From NCBI GenBank assembly GCA_009823395.1, contig CM020510.1, positions 14,264,273 through 14,328,272 on the forward strand: 64,000 nt of DNA, given 5' to 3'. This stretch comes from Thamnaconus septentrionalis (Eukaryota; Chordata; Actinopteri; Tetraodontiformes; Monacanthidae). A program made the translations under genes and the position numbers. Shown piece after piece: positions 48,401 to 60,250 of this stretch; position 1 is the first letter of the stretch; each line of letters begins with the position of its first letter. Under the pieces are notes generated by a model. It ran no database searches, had not been told where the DNA came from, and saw nothing but the letters and a program-made list of their open reading frames with translations.

Positions 48401-51260
48401 CAGGGTGAGCAGTACAAGACATATATTATATATTGAACTGGTCCTTGAAATATGAGAACACCTTGAGTCCTATAAATAAAGTTTTAGACCATTGTTGGCA
48501 GCAAATGAGCAGCAGCCAATCACTCAGACAGAAGTCAGGACATTCAACCGTGACTAATGGACCGTGTTCTACCCCTGAGGGTTGGTCACATGATCTTTCA
48601 GGCCAGATTGCCCATCCGTTAAGGGTCAATGGCTGTGGCACACAACAAAGACTCTAACATGGAGGGAAGGTTTGACCAAAGAAACCAGCAGATGAATTCT
48701 TAGAGTAAAGGTAAGAACTCGGGCTGACTGTCTCTCTGGAGAAACAGCGAGAAACATTTTCAACCGCTTCCTACGGCACTCTTCAGATATCACGATTCAA
48801 AACTAATTGGATGTACGGAGAGACAACCTGAATTCGGCCAAGATTATCAGTTGGTGCCAAGGCATGAACAGCATCCACCATGAATCAGATATTGTTTTTA
48901 GTTTTCTTATTTTTCTTCTTCTTCTAGGAATTCGACATCAGAGTTTCTTTTCAATTTAATATCATATTCCAAGCAACTAATACCGTTTCCCACATGACTT
49001 GACTCGTGAGCGCTAAGAGAGGCTGTCGAGAATAAATGGATTCTTTTGGAATTTAAGAACTTGGCTGGCCTTTGCGGAGTGTTACAAATTAATGGAAATT
49101 GCATCTATTCGGGTGACACTGATCCATCTGCACTTTGGGCCAGCCTTGATTTTGACCAGCTCGCGTATATTCCCAAATCAAAGTTAATTTCCAATAACCT
49201 TTGCATCTCCCGTCCTTTTTTCCCCCCCGTAGATAAGAGAATCTCACTGCCTCCGATGATTTGTGCACATTTTTTATTGCTCTCTGAATTGTGGTTCAGT
49301 GCGAAAACAAATGTGCTGGCATCGTTCATTGCTAGCGAAACCATTTGGTGAATGTTGGCACACAGGGAGCTCCGCTCACCGCTCCACAGGAGGGATTTTT
49401 AATTTATTATTATTTTATTTTTTTTGCATCTTTTCAGTCGCTCTTTCATGAGATCTGCAGTAATTTCTCCGAGACAGATGTGGATCACAGGTCAACACGT
49501 ATGAAGTTCCAGGCAAACAATGCATTATCATATTATGAAAAACACTCCCTGGGAAAATAAAAAGGGGGGAAAGGAGAGATGAGAGAGCAGTGCCACATCC
49601 TGGAAGATAAGAGCTTATGCAAAACAATACGTCCCTGGGGTTCGATCTTACACACCCCAAACGGAAGCTTTGAACTCTCAGAATTTTTTTTCTTTTTCTG
49701 AATTTAAAGTTTGGCTGCTGATGGTTCGGCACCTATCTCCAGTTTGGCCTCTCAGCGAAGCAGAGATGAAGGCCAGAACCGTGAACTCACCTCCACTCAG
49801 ATTAGATAATAAACGTGGAGCCTCTTAAATAATAGATGACCCAGTTTGTTTTATTTATTAATTGTCCGCCTTTTCAATTATTTATTCAAAAACACATAGC
49901 AAGTCGGCGATTAAGATGAATAATGAGAGGGCGCAGCGCGGGGAAAAGCCTCGTCGTCAGCGTTGCAACGGCGCTCTGAATTAGTTTTTTTTTTTCCTTT
50001 GCAGGAGCTGCACGCAGCTTCCGCCCCGGGGCTTTTGTTTCCAGACTCTCTCTCTTCCCACAACTCCGCTCTGGTGCGGCGGCATGCAAATCCGCTCAGC
50101 GTCCGCGTGCGAAACCAGGCCAGAATCAGGCCAAACCGAGCGCCCGGGCTCCCCGCCGCCACCCCACTGAGGTTTGCCGGCGCCGTCCTCTCCATCGACG
50201 CCTCCTTGTTTAGGAGGGTGACAAACACTCCAACACGTCGAGTGGAGAGCCGTGGCTCGGGAGGAGGCATTGCGCTTTGCCACATTTCACTTGGTTGTTA
50301 GTTTTGCAGAGTGCTCCATTATCCCGGTGCGTCCGCCCGCCGCGCAGTTGGCTTCACAGACTGTTGAACTGCTTTCCCTGTTTGGCCGTGGCTTGAGTGC
50401 AAATGCTACAGAGTCATTTGCCTGAGCACCGTTACGCATCTGTCGCAGGTAATTGGACTTCAAACAAGTATCTGCATGTCGTGCTACTTTATGCTGAACA
50501 CAGCACAACAAATTAATGAGGGTAAAAAAAACACACAACTAATTACTGGCTATATTTTGTGTATTTACACAATCAGTTAATTGTCATTAACCACCCTTTA
50601 CTTCCTAAACTCCAGTCATGGATAAAACTAAAACCCAACTTTGCGTTGGCGATTTCCTTTAGGAAATTCCTGCTGTTTTGACACAACGTTGTTGGTTTAA
50701 ATTGCCGCTCAGCAGCAAAATGTTTGGCTTTTCACTTTGAAAAATTTTGACATGATCTAAAATTGCACATCTTCATACACCAGCTGTGATACAAAATTCA
50801 CCAAAAAGATCCATGTTCGAGGCAACTGCAGGCATGTGGCGCTTTTTGTTGCTCTGTTTAATGCTATTGGATGTAGTGCTGCTGTAAATATAATTGGTTA
50901 TTATTAGCAAAAAAAAAAAACTTTGACTGTGACTTTATCACAAAGTTGCACATAAAGTTGGAATAATTATGTTTCATTTTCCCGACAAAATCCTATGCTT
51001 ATTCCTATTTAAATGCATCAGTAATCACTTTTGAGGAGGCACAATGATTACATTATGTTTCCCAATTACCCATGGGTGAAATAAATTCATGCATAACATT
51101 TGTTTGCCGGTATTAAAGACAGTTAAAAAAAATCTTCTACTTTTTAGGCATCAGTGCGCATAATATATATTCAAATGTTCCACATTGATTCTTTACATGC
51201 CGTTATATCCATCTATCTATATCTGGTGATGTCTATAAATAAAATATCTAGTGATAAATT
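42406..51260 (-). other. Intron 1, 42.4-51.3 kb
   Basis: No exon was recognised. There is a purine (AG)n tract at 43896-43931 and short A and T runs. Parts such as 43.75-44.25, 44.85-45.23, 47.64-48.0 and 49.0-49.9 kb are unique and rich in ATTA/TAAT and ATTTGCAT-like cores. 48.4-48.7 kb may be an old repeat of unknown family. Confidence 0.6.
43896..43931. repeat. (AG)n microsatellite
   Basis: AG units with one GACAG interruption over about 33 nt. Confidence 0.85.
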
Positions 51261-51269
51261 ACAAAACAG

Positions 51270-51543
51270 GTGTTTAACACCAAGAGCGGTCAAACCATTT
51301 TGCTGCCCTCTGAAGGGTGAGCCATTCAACCCAGCTGCCCCACTGCCTTTCTCACGTGTACTGTATTTGTTGGTAGCTAAAGCTGAAACTGTCACTGGGT
51401 GTTCCGCTCCGTCTAGGGGAACCGTGAACGCAACACGATGGGACACAACAAACGCAACGCTATCGATACGCTAAGCTATGCGCTTGCAATATACTTTCTG
51501 ACCACTAGATGCTCCAAATCTTGCACACTGGGCCCTTTTAAAG
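51270..51543. mobile_element. Possible MITE-like fish repeat, right end only
   Basis: The end GACCACTAGATGCTCC followed by AAATCTTGCACACTGGGCCC and TTTTAA resembles, from memory, the terminus AAATCTTACACACTGGACCTTTAA of an abundant percomorph repeat. The left end was not found, and the start given is only a guess. Confidence 0.35.
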
Positions 51544-52779
51544 ATGTCCACGGTCTCATCCATCAATAAGCAGCACATGGACTCACGCTGGCACGCACAC
51601 GTTAACATAGATGAATATAAATCAATACGGCACTTTGGAGGTCAGCGGAAGTCTGAACTAAACTCCGAGATTAAAATGCATTTTTTTCCTGGAAATAAAC
51701 CAGGACCTCACATGATGGGTCCAGACTGACAGGCCAAGTAACGCTTGAGGCATCACTGCCACAGAAATGCAGTTTAATACTTTCTTGTGCTCCGGCACCA
51801 AGAATTTTTTCTATTTTTTTCTTCCCCCCACCGGCTTTCTAATTCAATGTATGACCTCTCGCCAGAGAGTTTTAAAAGTCTTCAGGCAGCGATCCAGAAG
51901 CTGTGTGTCTGGCCAATGACAGATGAGCTGCAGGAGAAGCGGCAGCGAGACAGCCTTGCCCTGGGAAAACCACATTGCTTTGGTCAGCCTGCAGGGGTGG
52001 AACTCGCGCCGCCTTGAGGGGGGGAGCCGAGGCGGGGAGGGAGGGAGAACAAGATTATTTTCATTCCGCAATATGGCACCGCCCGCTCAAACCCCGAACC
52101 GCCAGGCCGCGGCGTGCATCGCGCGCAACTAAACAGTAGGAGATCATTACGCCGCAGACAGTTTGTCTTGGCTGTTTCTCGCCTGAGCTGGCTGTCGCAG
52201 GGAGAGCCGGGCTCGTGGCCCCGTGCAGGAGGAAGTCACCTGCGCAAGCTGTCTCACGCGCACATGGCACATTGGACGGGGAGGCAAATTTATCGGGACG
52301 CTCGGCGCCGATGTTCGCCGACAGCTTCACTGATTAATGACGGCGAGAGAGGGAGACAAAATGAGAGAGAAAAAAAACACAAAAAGAAGAAAAGTCATGT
52401 CACCCTCTGGTGTTACTAATTGCCGCCATCAAGGTTTTTTGTTTTTGATTTTTTGTTTTGTTTTGTGTCTTCGCTCCGTGAGGAATTCTCCACAGAAGTT
52501 GCTGGAATGCGGCAGAGCTCATTTGGTAATTGGATATGCAAGCAAGAGAGTGAATAATAGATCTTAAGGAGTACAACAATATTTTGCATAAGTGAGAGAA
52601 GGCTGCTGGCTCATGCACTTTCCTTAAAACCTGCCTCTGTGTGTGTGCATTTTTTTTTCAAAAGTGATGAGTGAGCTTTTTATGCTGCTGCATGACATGC
52701 ATGAGAACACCTGTCTCATGGTGAAAGCCCACTTTTTTTTTTTTTTTTCTTTTTGTAGTGCGGCACCAGCGTGCGGGGC

Positions 52780-52870
52780 GGAGCTCTTTAATGAGCAGAC
52801 ATGGATGTGCTGACAGGGCTTATTAAAATTTAAACGTGACCATTTACAGCTAATTAGCATAGACTTGGCC
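52780..52870. promoter_or_regulatory. Candidate conserved non-coding element
   Basis: A compact unique block with CTCTTTAATGAGC, GCTGACAGGGC, TTATTAAAATTTAA and CAGCTAATTAGCAT. The last is a palindromic homeodomain-type site. Typical of intronic enhancers, but conservation is unknown. Confidence 0.25.
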
Positions 52871-54068
52871 GACGCGCTTTTATTTATCCCAGACGGCTCT
52901 CCCTTTGGACCGGCCCGCGCTCAGAGGATCTGGTGCCGCGCGTGCCATTGTAGTCCGGCGCTGGAGGGAGCCTGCCCTCCAGTCACGCCGCTATCAGACG
53001 GCTGATAAAATGCTAACAAAGAAGGCATTTTGAAAGCAAACGGGGAGACAGCTGGTGCAATCTTAGCCGAGCAGTGAAGATGTCAGACAGTCATTCTGTG
53101 CCGCTGCCAAAAGCCACAATATGGTCACTGAAATTGCACTGCATGGACAATTTGCTTCTCTGTACAAGAAAAGAAGGCAGTGGAGCATAAGAAGAGCTCC
53201 TTTCATTGCATTGTCACCGCATTTTTTTTCTTTTTTTGGAAAAAAAAACAAACAATCTTTACCTCCGCTGAAAGATAATAAGTTCAGTGCGATCACGACG
53301 GAAAAGGGAAAGTAAAACAATAAGCTGCCGCTGTTAAAGAGAACGAGCTCTGTGAAGACTGTTTCTCTTTCTGAAGGAGTGTTTGGGGTCCCGTTTCAAC
53401 ATCAAGCTGAAAAAGCTGCTGTTTCAACACGCCGAACAAAACTAAAGTGTACCTTGAGCACTCGCGCCGCTTCTTTGTTGTTGTTCATCGCAAGCTGAGT
53501 GGAATCAGAACAACAGCCATTAGCAAATACTTTAAAGCACTTTGAGGAGTTCTCGCAACGAAAAACAGAAAGAGACCAGAGACGTCAAAGAGCCCATTTC
53601 ACAGCGAGGTGAGGAAACAGCGGGGAGCAAGTTACTAAATATAACCTGTGTTCTCAAGTTATTCAGCTCCAGAATGAGGAAAATAACCTCAGAGCTGCCT
53701 GCATAGCTTTGCTTAAGCCTTGGTGGGACTGAGCCCGCCCACATACAACTCAGACCCACCCAATCAGAGAGCTTTTTGTGGGATAATCCACTTTTTTGCG
53801 CTTTCCGCGCCGCGTTGGACATGTATCTTCTCTTAGAATCTTTATGCCAGCAGGAGGATTTTCTGACCTGGCCTGTAACTGCAACTCCCCGTTGTGAGAA
53901 CAGAACGGCTCAAACGGACTAATTATCTGCTGGCAGCTTCCAAAAAAAAAAGAGAAAAATTCTCCACAGATGTTGTGTAGGCTTTCTATCCTAACAAGTC
54001 ACCAGTCCGGTGGGCTCGCGCAGAAATTCCAGGGGAAAAATACATCAAAAACGGCGTCTCAGCTCTGC

Positions 54069-54071
<3 letters not shown>

Positions 54072-54109
<38 letters not shown>
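54072..54109. repeat. (CA)n microsatellite
   Basis: A perfect CA tract of about 38 nt in intron 1. Confidence 0.95.
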
Positions 54110-54110
<1 letters not shown>

Positions 54111-56049
54111 GGCATTTGCGCCACGCGTGAGAAGGAGGCTCTGCAATATCTTGTGTTGAATCATACGTGACTGCCATTCATCAAATCAGGTGACCTCTGG
54201 CCGGCGCCCTTAGCTACATCCGCAGAGTCTGGCCCATGATGGATGCCTTATTAGAGTCCTTTATTAGTGTACTTTAGCCGGGAGATAAACTTTGTAATTA
54301 ATGTCTCAGTTTGAGTATATCTCATTTATTTCAATCGGATAAAGGTGACTCTTCCAGCCGACCGGAGAACAATGGCCATCGGAGGAGACAGCCGCCTGGC
54401 AGCCGAGCGGAGCCCAGGAATGCTGAATAACAATCGCGTCATCCATCACGGTGCGCGGCGAGTCGGCAGCCCGCGTTTTCCGTCCCGGGGAGGAGCTCCG
54501 AGGAGCAGCTCGCCACCGTGAGGAATGGCGAAGTGAAAACAGAATTTTTTCTTTTTCTCTCGCCCTCCCAACGCTCCTCCTCCACCCCTGCTCCCACAAC
54601 GTGCTCGGCTTTGACGTCGCACTTTCTTATTCGGCAGCGATATTCCGGTGTCCAGGTGATCGGGAACGTACCGGCGGAACGCTTGCTAATCTGCAATACA
54701 GTGACCCCCTCCCCCACCGCACCGCCGTCATTACAATTAGCGGCGAGCGATGACATAATGACGGGAGCGGGGCCGAGCCGTGGCGTGGCGTGGCGTGCCG
54801 GGCAACGGCGGGCGATGATTGCGGTTGTAATTTTCCTGTTAGCCGGGCCCCTCCTGTGTGCTTAACCTTTCCACATTCCTCATTAACTCACCAACACCAA
54901 CAACCCTGATGGTGGGTTGCCAAGGGCGAACACAATGGGGCAGATGGAGGCGAGCGAAGACCATCACTTAGCCGGGCGGAGGTCACGCCGCCACCCTGCT
55001 GGTTACAAAAGTCTTTGCTCGGAATCTCAACGTGTCGTTACATTATTCCCGCTGCCAGCCGCCGAGCCGGAGGGGTTTTTACAAGTTGTTGCTTTTTTTC
55101 CCCCTCGTCTTCATTTTGAGGATGAGATGAGGTGCAAACCAGTGGGGGAGTTGAAGGAGCGAAATATCACATGCCTCCCCTCCACCCACCCTCCCTAGAA
55201 ATACCCCTCGGTTTAGCTCCAAAAGAGGGGACAAAATGCAAACCCAGCACTGGGGGTAATGGGATATGCAGTCATTCATTTTGCTGCCGGTTCACGCTCT
55301 CTGGCCAAATGACATCTTGGAACGCTGCCACGCTGATACTGTAGCAAACCTCGCGGAAATCACGGCGGTGATTAATCCAGTGGAGGGACGGCAGTCTGAT
55401 CACTCGCAGCCGTAAAGGACTCAGGAGTCGCGAAGTGCGTTTGAAAATGAGTAGATTTGCAGGAGATGTGAAGCAGCCTGAAAAAAATAACACACAAACA
55501 AACACACACATCTCAAACCCATAATCTGTTGGTCACATCTCTACCAGTGGGAATTGGACAAAATGGCCACCTGTGGGGTTTTTACAAAATTGTTTTTTTT
55601 TTTTTTTTTGATTACGGCACCATGTGAGTCATGGATACATAATAACTTTCCCTGTCGGAATACAATAAGTTATCATCCTTTCAAAAAGCTGCTATTTGAA
55701 GCCCTGGATGGTGGGATGTTTTGGGGATTTTAGCACTGAAACGCTGCCATTCAATGGCAAAGCTTTAACAATCATAATCAGTCTTGTACAGTAAGACCAG
55801 ATATATAAAAAAAAAAAAACATGATAATGAGGATTTTAGTCCAATTCTTCTTTACCAATATGTGACACACAATAACTAGAATTACAAACCGCACATCTGC
55901 ACTGTTGAGTCGTTAAAAGCGATACAATTATACAATTTTAACACAAAATATAATTTCTTTTTTAACTATCGAGGTAGTCATAACAACACCGGGAGGGAAG
56001 GAAATAAGACTGCAGGCTATATCAGGACACTTCCAGTCCTTGGAGTCCT

Positions 56050-56076
56050 AAAAAAAAAAAAAAAAAAAAAAAAAAA
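56050..56076. repeat. Poly(A) run
   Basis: 27 consecutive A on the plus strand. The upstream 250 nt was not recognised as a retroelement. Confidence 0.9.
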
Positions 56077-56638
56077 GGCTGAAACCAAGTGCTTTTTTTA
56101 TTGACACCCACATGACAGAAAATTAACTACAAAGCTGCCTGCGCGCTTTTTAAGTACCTGCCTCTCTGCTGGTGTCCCAGTCGAGCAGTTAAAGCAGATG
56201 GCCGGTAATGTCAGCGCAAGCAGGAACTTCCTCTCCTAAGCCTCAACTTACTTCCCCCGTCGGGTCCCTGCGGTTATTCTGAAACTCCTGAAAAGGTCAC
56301 GTCTGACATGTCAGGGTAAACAAGAGGGCGCTTTTACGCCCAACGCATTTTGTCTCTGTAACATTCTCGCCGAGGCCCGGTGCGTTACGTTTTTTTCTTT
56401 TTTTTTTTTTTTTGTTTAACCGGGCCCGTCTCCAATCAGGAAGATCAACAGCAGCGGCCGGAGTGACAGGTGAACTGTGGCGGCGCCGTCCCGCTCTCCT
56501 TCCCCAGGTTATCACCTCGGTGGGGTGGGGGTATTCGAATAGCAGGACGTTGGCCAATCCCTCGTCGGCGCTCAAATCCGCTCGGCGAACGCCAACGTTT
56601 TGACACGCTGCACCTCACCTCCGACACGCAGTGATGGG

Positions 56639-57046
56639 CAGTGTTGGGAAGATCATTTTGCAAATCTAACTAGTTACAATAATTCTTACCCTATTCAAAA
56701 ATTTTATAATAGTGAAACTATTTCAGCTACTTTATCAAAGAAATGTATCTAATCACTACATTGATTACATTTTGATTATTTTTCAAAATTTTGAGTAATT
56801 GTTCTCAACTGTTTAGACCTGACAGTGTTGAGATTCCTGCAGTACTCAAAAATGATGTGAGATGTGTCTTCCGGTTCGACATGGACGTTTCAGAGGTCGA
56901 CAAGAACTTGACGGCAGGCAAACGTTGTTTGCATTGGACAATCATGTTTGCGCCCTTTTCCGATGACATGAAATATATATTTTTCCTTAATCCTTTTTTT
57001 TCCTTGACTTCCTTAATCGACATTGTTGTTGCTGCAACTTAAAAAT
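56639..57046. mobile_element. Probable hAT-like non-autonomous element, left end
   Basis: CAGTGTTGGGAAGATCATTT then CTAACTAGTTACAATAATTC matches in style the common fish hAT-type terminus CAGTGTTGGGAAnnTTACTTT...ACTAGTTAC. The following 300 nt is AT-rich without a usable frame. No inverted CCCAACACTG was found on the right, so the right boundary is uncertain and the copy may be truncated. Confidence 0.45.
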
Positions 57047-59345
57047 CGACCAGACGACGCTCAGAGAGAGACAATTCAACAATCAAACCTCGTCCGTGGA
57101 GGGAAACAGATAAGGACGGTGCTCGTGCCAAGCCAGTGCAGGAGAAAACTACACAATGCAACAAAAATGAAATTACTAAACATAAAGCCCAGCCTTTTTT
57201 GTAAAATTGAATCAGATGTAATTAAAATCGAGGCAGCGCTTTCCCGTAACGCGCATCAGGGCAGCAGCTGTGCGTTACGTGTTCGTGGACCAGCAAGGGT
57301 CAGAAACATCACATACGCAAACGCTGATATCAATCTACCGAGCTGGCCGTTACCATGGCGACTGCTTATTTTGTTTCTGCTTCCTAACCTCCACTTCTTC
57401 TGTGTTCCATTGCGGCCGCGCCACGCTACATTACCGCCGGGCTGCCGACTGAGAGCTGAAACCTCTCGAAATGAACGGCCCCGTCCGGCAGACATGGTTC
57501 TTTCCGTCGCTCGGGCCGAAAGTCCTCCCCAAACCGGCTTCCCGTCCTCGTCGCCAGGTAGGAAGACGATGACTTTCAAGCCATCTGGTGACCTCCTCAA
57601 ACAGCCCCGACGCGTTTCTCCCGCAGCGGCCGAGCCAGATCGCTGCTCCGCGCACTGTATTATTGGTTTGATCTCGGCGGGGCGACCTTGAGCCCCACCT
57701 CCAGCGTGATATACAAATAACATTACGCACAGATTGGAATGCAACAGCTATTGGGCTGCTTGGCAAATTGCTGCGAGGCCGGGAGAAAATTGAAAAAGCT
57801 GGCGAGGTCTCAGGTACCTGACAGTGACTGTGACTATGATGAAGTATCCTCCTGTTACCGTTGTTGACTTTGCCAAATATGAGAGATCTCCATAGCCCCT
57901 CCCACACGCGCTCACTCCGCAAGCTGCGGCGCAGGCCAGCTTTGTAAACAGAGAGGAACTGCTGCCAGTGTTTCTATAAGTAGCACAGAACAAGCTGGCT
58001 GTTGGGTTCAGGACTCTCTAAAATACCCCGCTGATAGGTTACTCCGTCTTCATGTACTCTTTTTGCTCCGCACTTGATTTCCAGGTTCCGGGAGCAAATC
58101 CCTCTCAGGCCTTTGTGAACAGAGGGCAGTGAGAGATTGGAAAAGTAAACCGTTCTCGAGAAAGTTTTGAATCCAAACAACTGGCGGTGACAGCTGGTGT
58201 TGAAAGAGACAAACAGCACTCGAGAAGTCCGCCGCCGTATAGGTGCAAAATAATAATAATTTGGCTTCCTCTTGTGAGGCTGGCAACTCTTTTCCCCCAC
58301 ATCTACCATCTGTAATTTTTCAGACCATGTTTATCCTTGTGGTGGCTTGATAGAATGCATTTGAATGTAAGTGGTGTTGAAATTATAGGGTCCTTACCGC
58401 AGAACTGAGTTTCCAGTTTGCGGGGGGATAGAAAATTGAGCGCTGACAGTGCATCCACAATGCGTAAATCAGCAGATTAAAGAGAGAAAAGATGAGAGAG
58501 AATTTCTAAAGTACTTGCATGAAATGACTGGATGGAAAAAAAAAAGCAAGTCTTTCGACATTTGTATTTTCAAGCATAAAAGTTAATATTCAAAAACCAC
58601 TGCGGTGCCATCAAATGTCCACATAAGGTCAGCAAAAAAGGCTGGATTTTTGTGTTGATTGTATCAAAGCATTAGCATTACATGTGGTTTGAATGGAAAG
58701 CACTGGTATAATTTAGTTTCACAACGAAATAGAGTGAATGAGGTGCCGAGGAAAATATGCCCAATTGTGACTGCTGGCAGTTTCAACCTGATTCGCTACA
58801 GCACTGATTGTACACTGCCCCCAACCAATAGATGGGACTCCATCAGTGAAACAACCAGCACAATATCATCTACCTTCTCCATCTTCTCCCCTATGTTTTC
58901 TAGGAAATCAGCAGGTGTTGGCAAAGTGCTAACTAGCGACAGCAGCTTAGAACCGTACAGTCAAAACAATAAGGGGGGAAAATTTGGCGCAATTTTTCTT
59001 GGGACTGAACCCAACCACAAATACATAATCCTTAGGAGTCGGTCACTGTTACAAAGTTGAATAAAAAAGCTTTCAAATGCTAACAGATTCAATGCCAACA
59101 ATGAAATGACAACAGAGCTATGATAAGAGTTGCAGCTGTCTGTTTATTTTGTAATCGATTAATCCATCCATAATTTTCTTGAACTGATTGGATTAAAGCA
59201 TTTTTTGAACATGCAAACACACTCTTGCACAGCTATATCCTATACATCCTGGATTCATGTGACTCGCAATAAGCGTCGCAAACAGCGGGGCTGATGTTTA
59301 GCGGCAACAACATTAAGAAAGGAGGCTTCAATTAAATGTAATTGT

Positions 59346-59371
59346 ACTCAAATCATTTAATTGATTTGAGT
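59346..59371. other. Perfect 10-bp inverted repeat with 6-nt spacer
   Basis: ACTCAAATCA at 59346-59355 and TGATTTGAGT at 59362-59371 are exact reverse complements around TTTAAT. It may be a hairpin or a dimeric binding site. The surrounding sequence is AT-rich (AATTAAATGTAATT, TTCATTAATAG). Confidence 0.8.
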
Positions 59372-59829
59372 TCATTAATAGATTCAGACACGATCAAACG
59401 AACACAACCTTCCAAACAGTTTTTGGATTAATTAATTCAATCAGGTAAGGCTGAATCAAAACATGGCATTTAAATCAAGAAATCAAAATTGGAAAACCCC
59501 TCCCTCACCTACGCGCACGTGCAGCTTGGACTGAATGAGTGCACATTGCACAGACGCACAGCCGAGCGTCATGAGGACATACATGTCAAGAAACATGCAG
59601 ACCCACAGCTGAGGGACACCGAGCCAGGAGAGGGAGATTAAGAGGGAAGTGAAAGTGGTCACCCGTGATAAGAAACGTCTATCCTTCCGCCGAAAATCAA
59701 ATTCCTTCACTTCACATTTTATCTCGGGCTCGCACCTGTTGCAATAACAACAAGTCATTTGGACGGGGACGCATGACGGAGGAGGGGAAATGACACCCAA
59801 ATGAACAGGATATAAATCTCATTTATTAT

Positions 59830-60250
59830 TATTTAAATGAATACGAGCTGCCTGCAGCCCCGCAACCCGCCCTCCGCCGCCACAGGTGGCGATATAGCCT
59901 CACCCCGCGGCGGCCGATTCTCCGGACTGCGAGTAAACAAGGTGCACTCGCCCCCCTCCTCTCCCGGACGGCGGACTAAATCCGCGGGTCACGCCCAGCG
60001 AGCACACACCAACGTCGCCCCCCGGTGTCCATTGATCACGTCAAAGCGCTGCTGCAGCCTCGGGGACGTTTTGTGTTTTGACAAGCCTCGCTAGAGCGAG
60101 CGCCCTGTGTTTGCAGCCCTGAAAGCGCCGTGTTTGTGCGGCCGCTGGCTGCAAGGGGCCCCTGAACTACACACGCGGCGTGGAAACCTGATCCATTTAT
60201 CTTTCCGGATTGCGGAGATGCATCCGAGCTCGCCGCCCTGAGGAAATGTT
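59830..60250. promoter_or_regulatory. CpG-island-like segment
   Basis: By hand count about 19 CpG dinucleotides fall in roughly 140 nt at 59861-60000, far above the surrounding intronic DNA. GCGGCGGCCG, CCGCGG and similar blocks are present. No coding exon or clear TATA box was identified. It could be an alternative promoter or a GC-rich enhancer. Confidence 0.45.

Larger units (their letters stand above)
51544..56638 (-). other. Intron 1, 51.5-56.6 kb
   Basis: No exon was recognised. It has a T run at 52733-52748, (CA)n at 54072-54109, T runs at 55591-55609 and 56396-56413, and poly(A) at 56050-56076. The stretches 52.10-52.60, 52.75-53.05 and 54.4-55.1 kb are unique sequence with dense TAAT-type cores or CpG. 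Confidence 0.6.
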
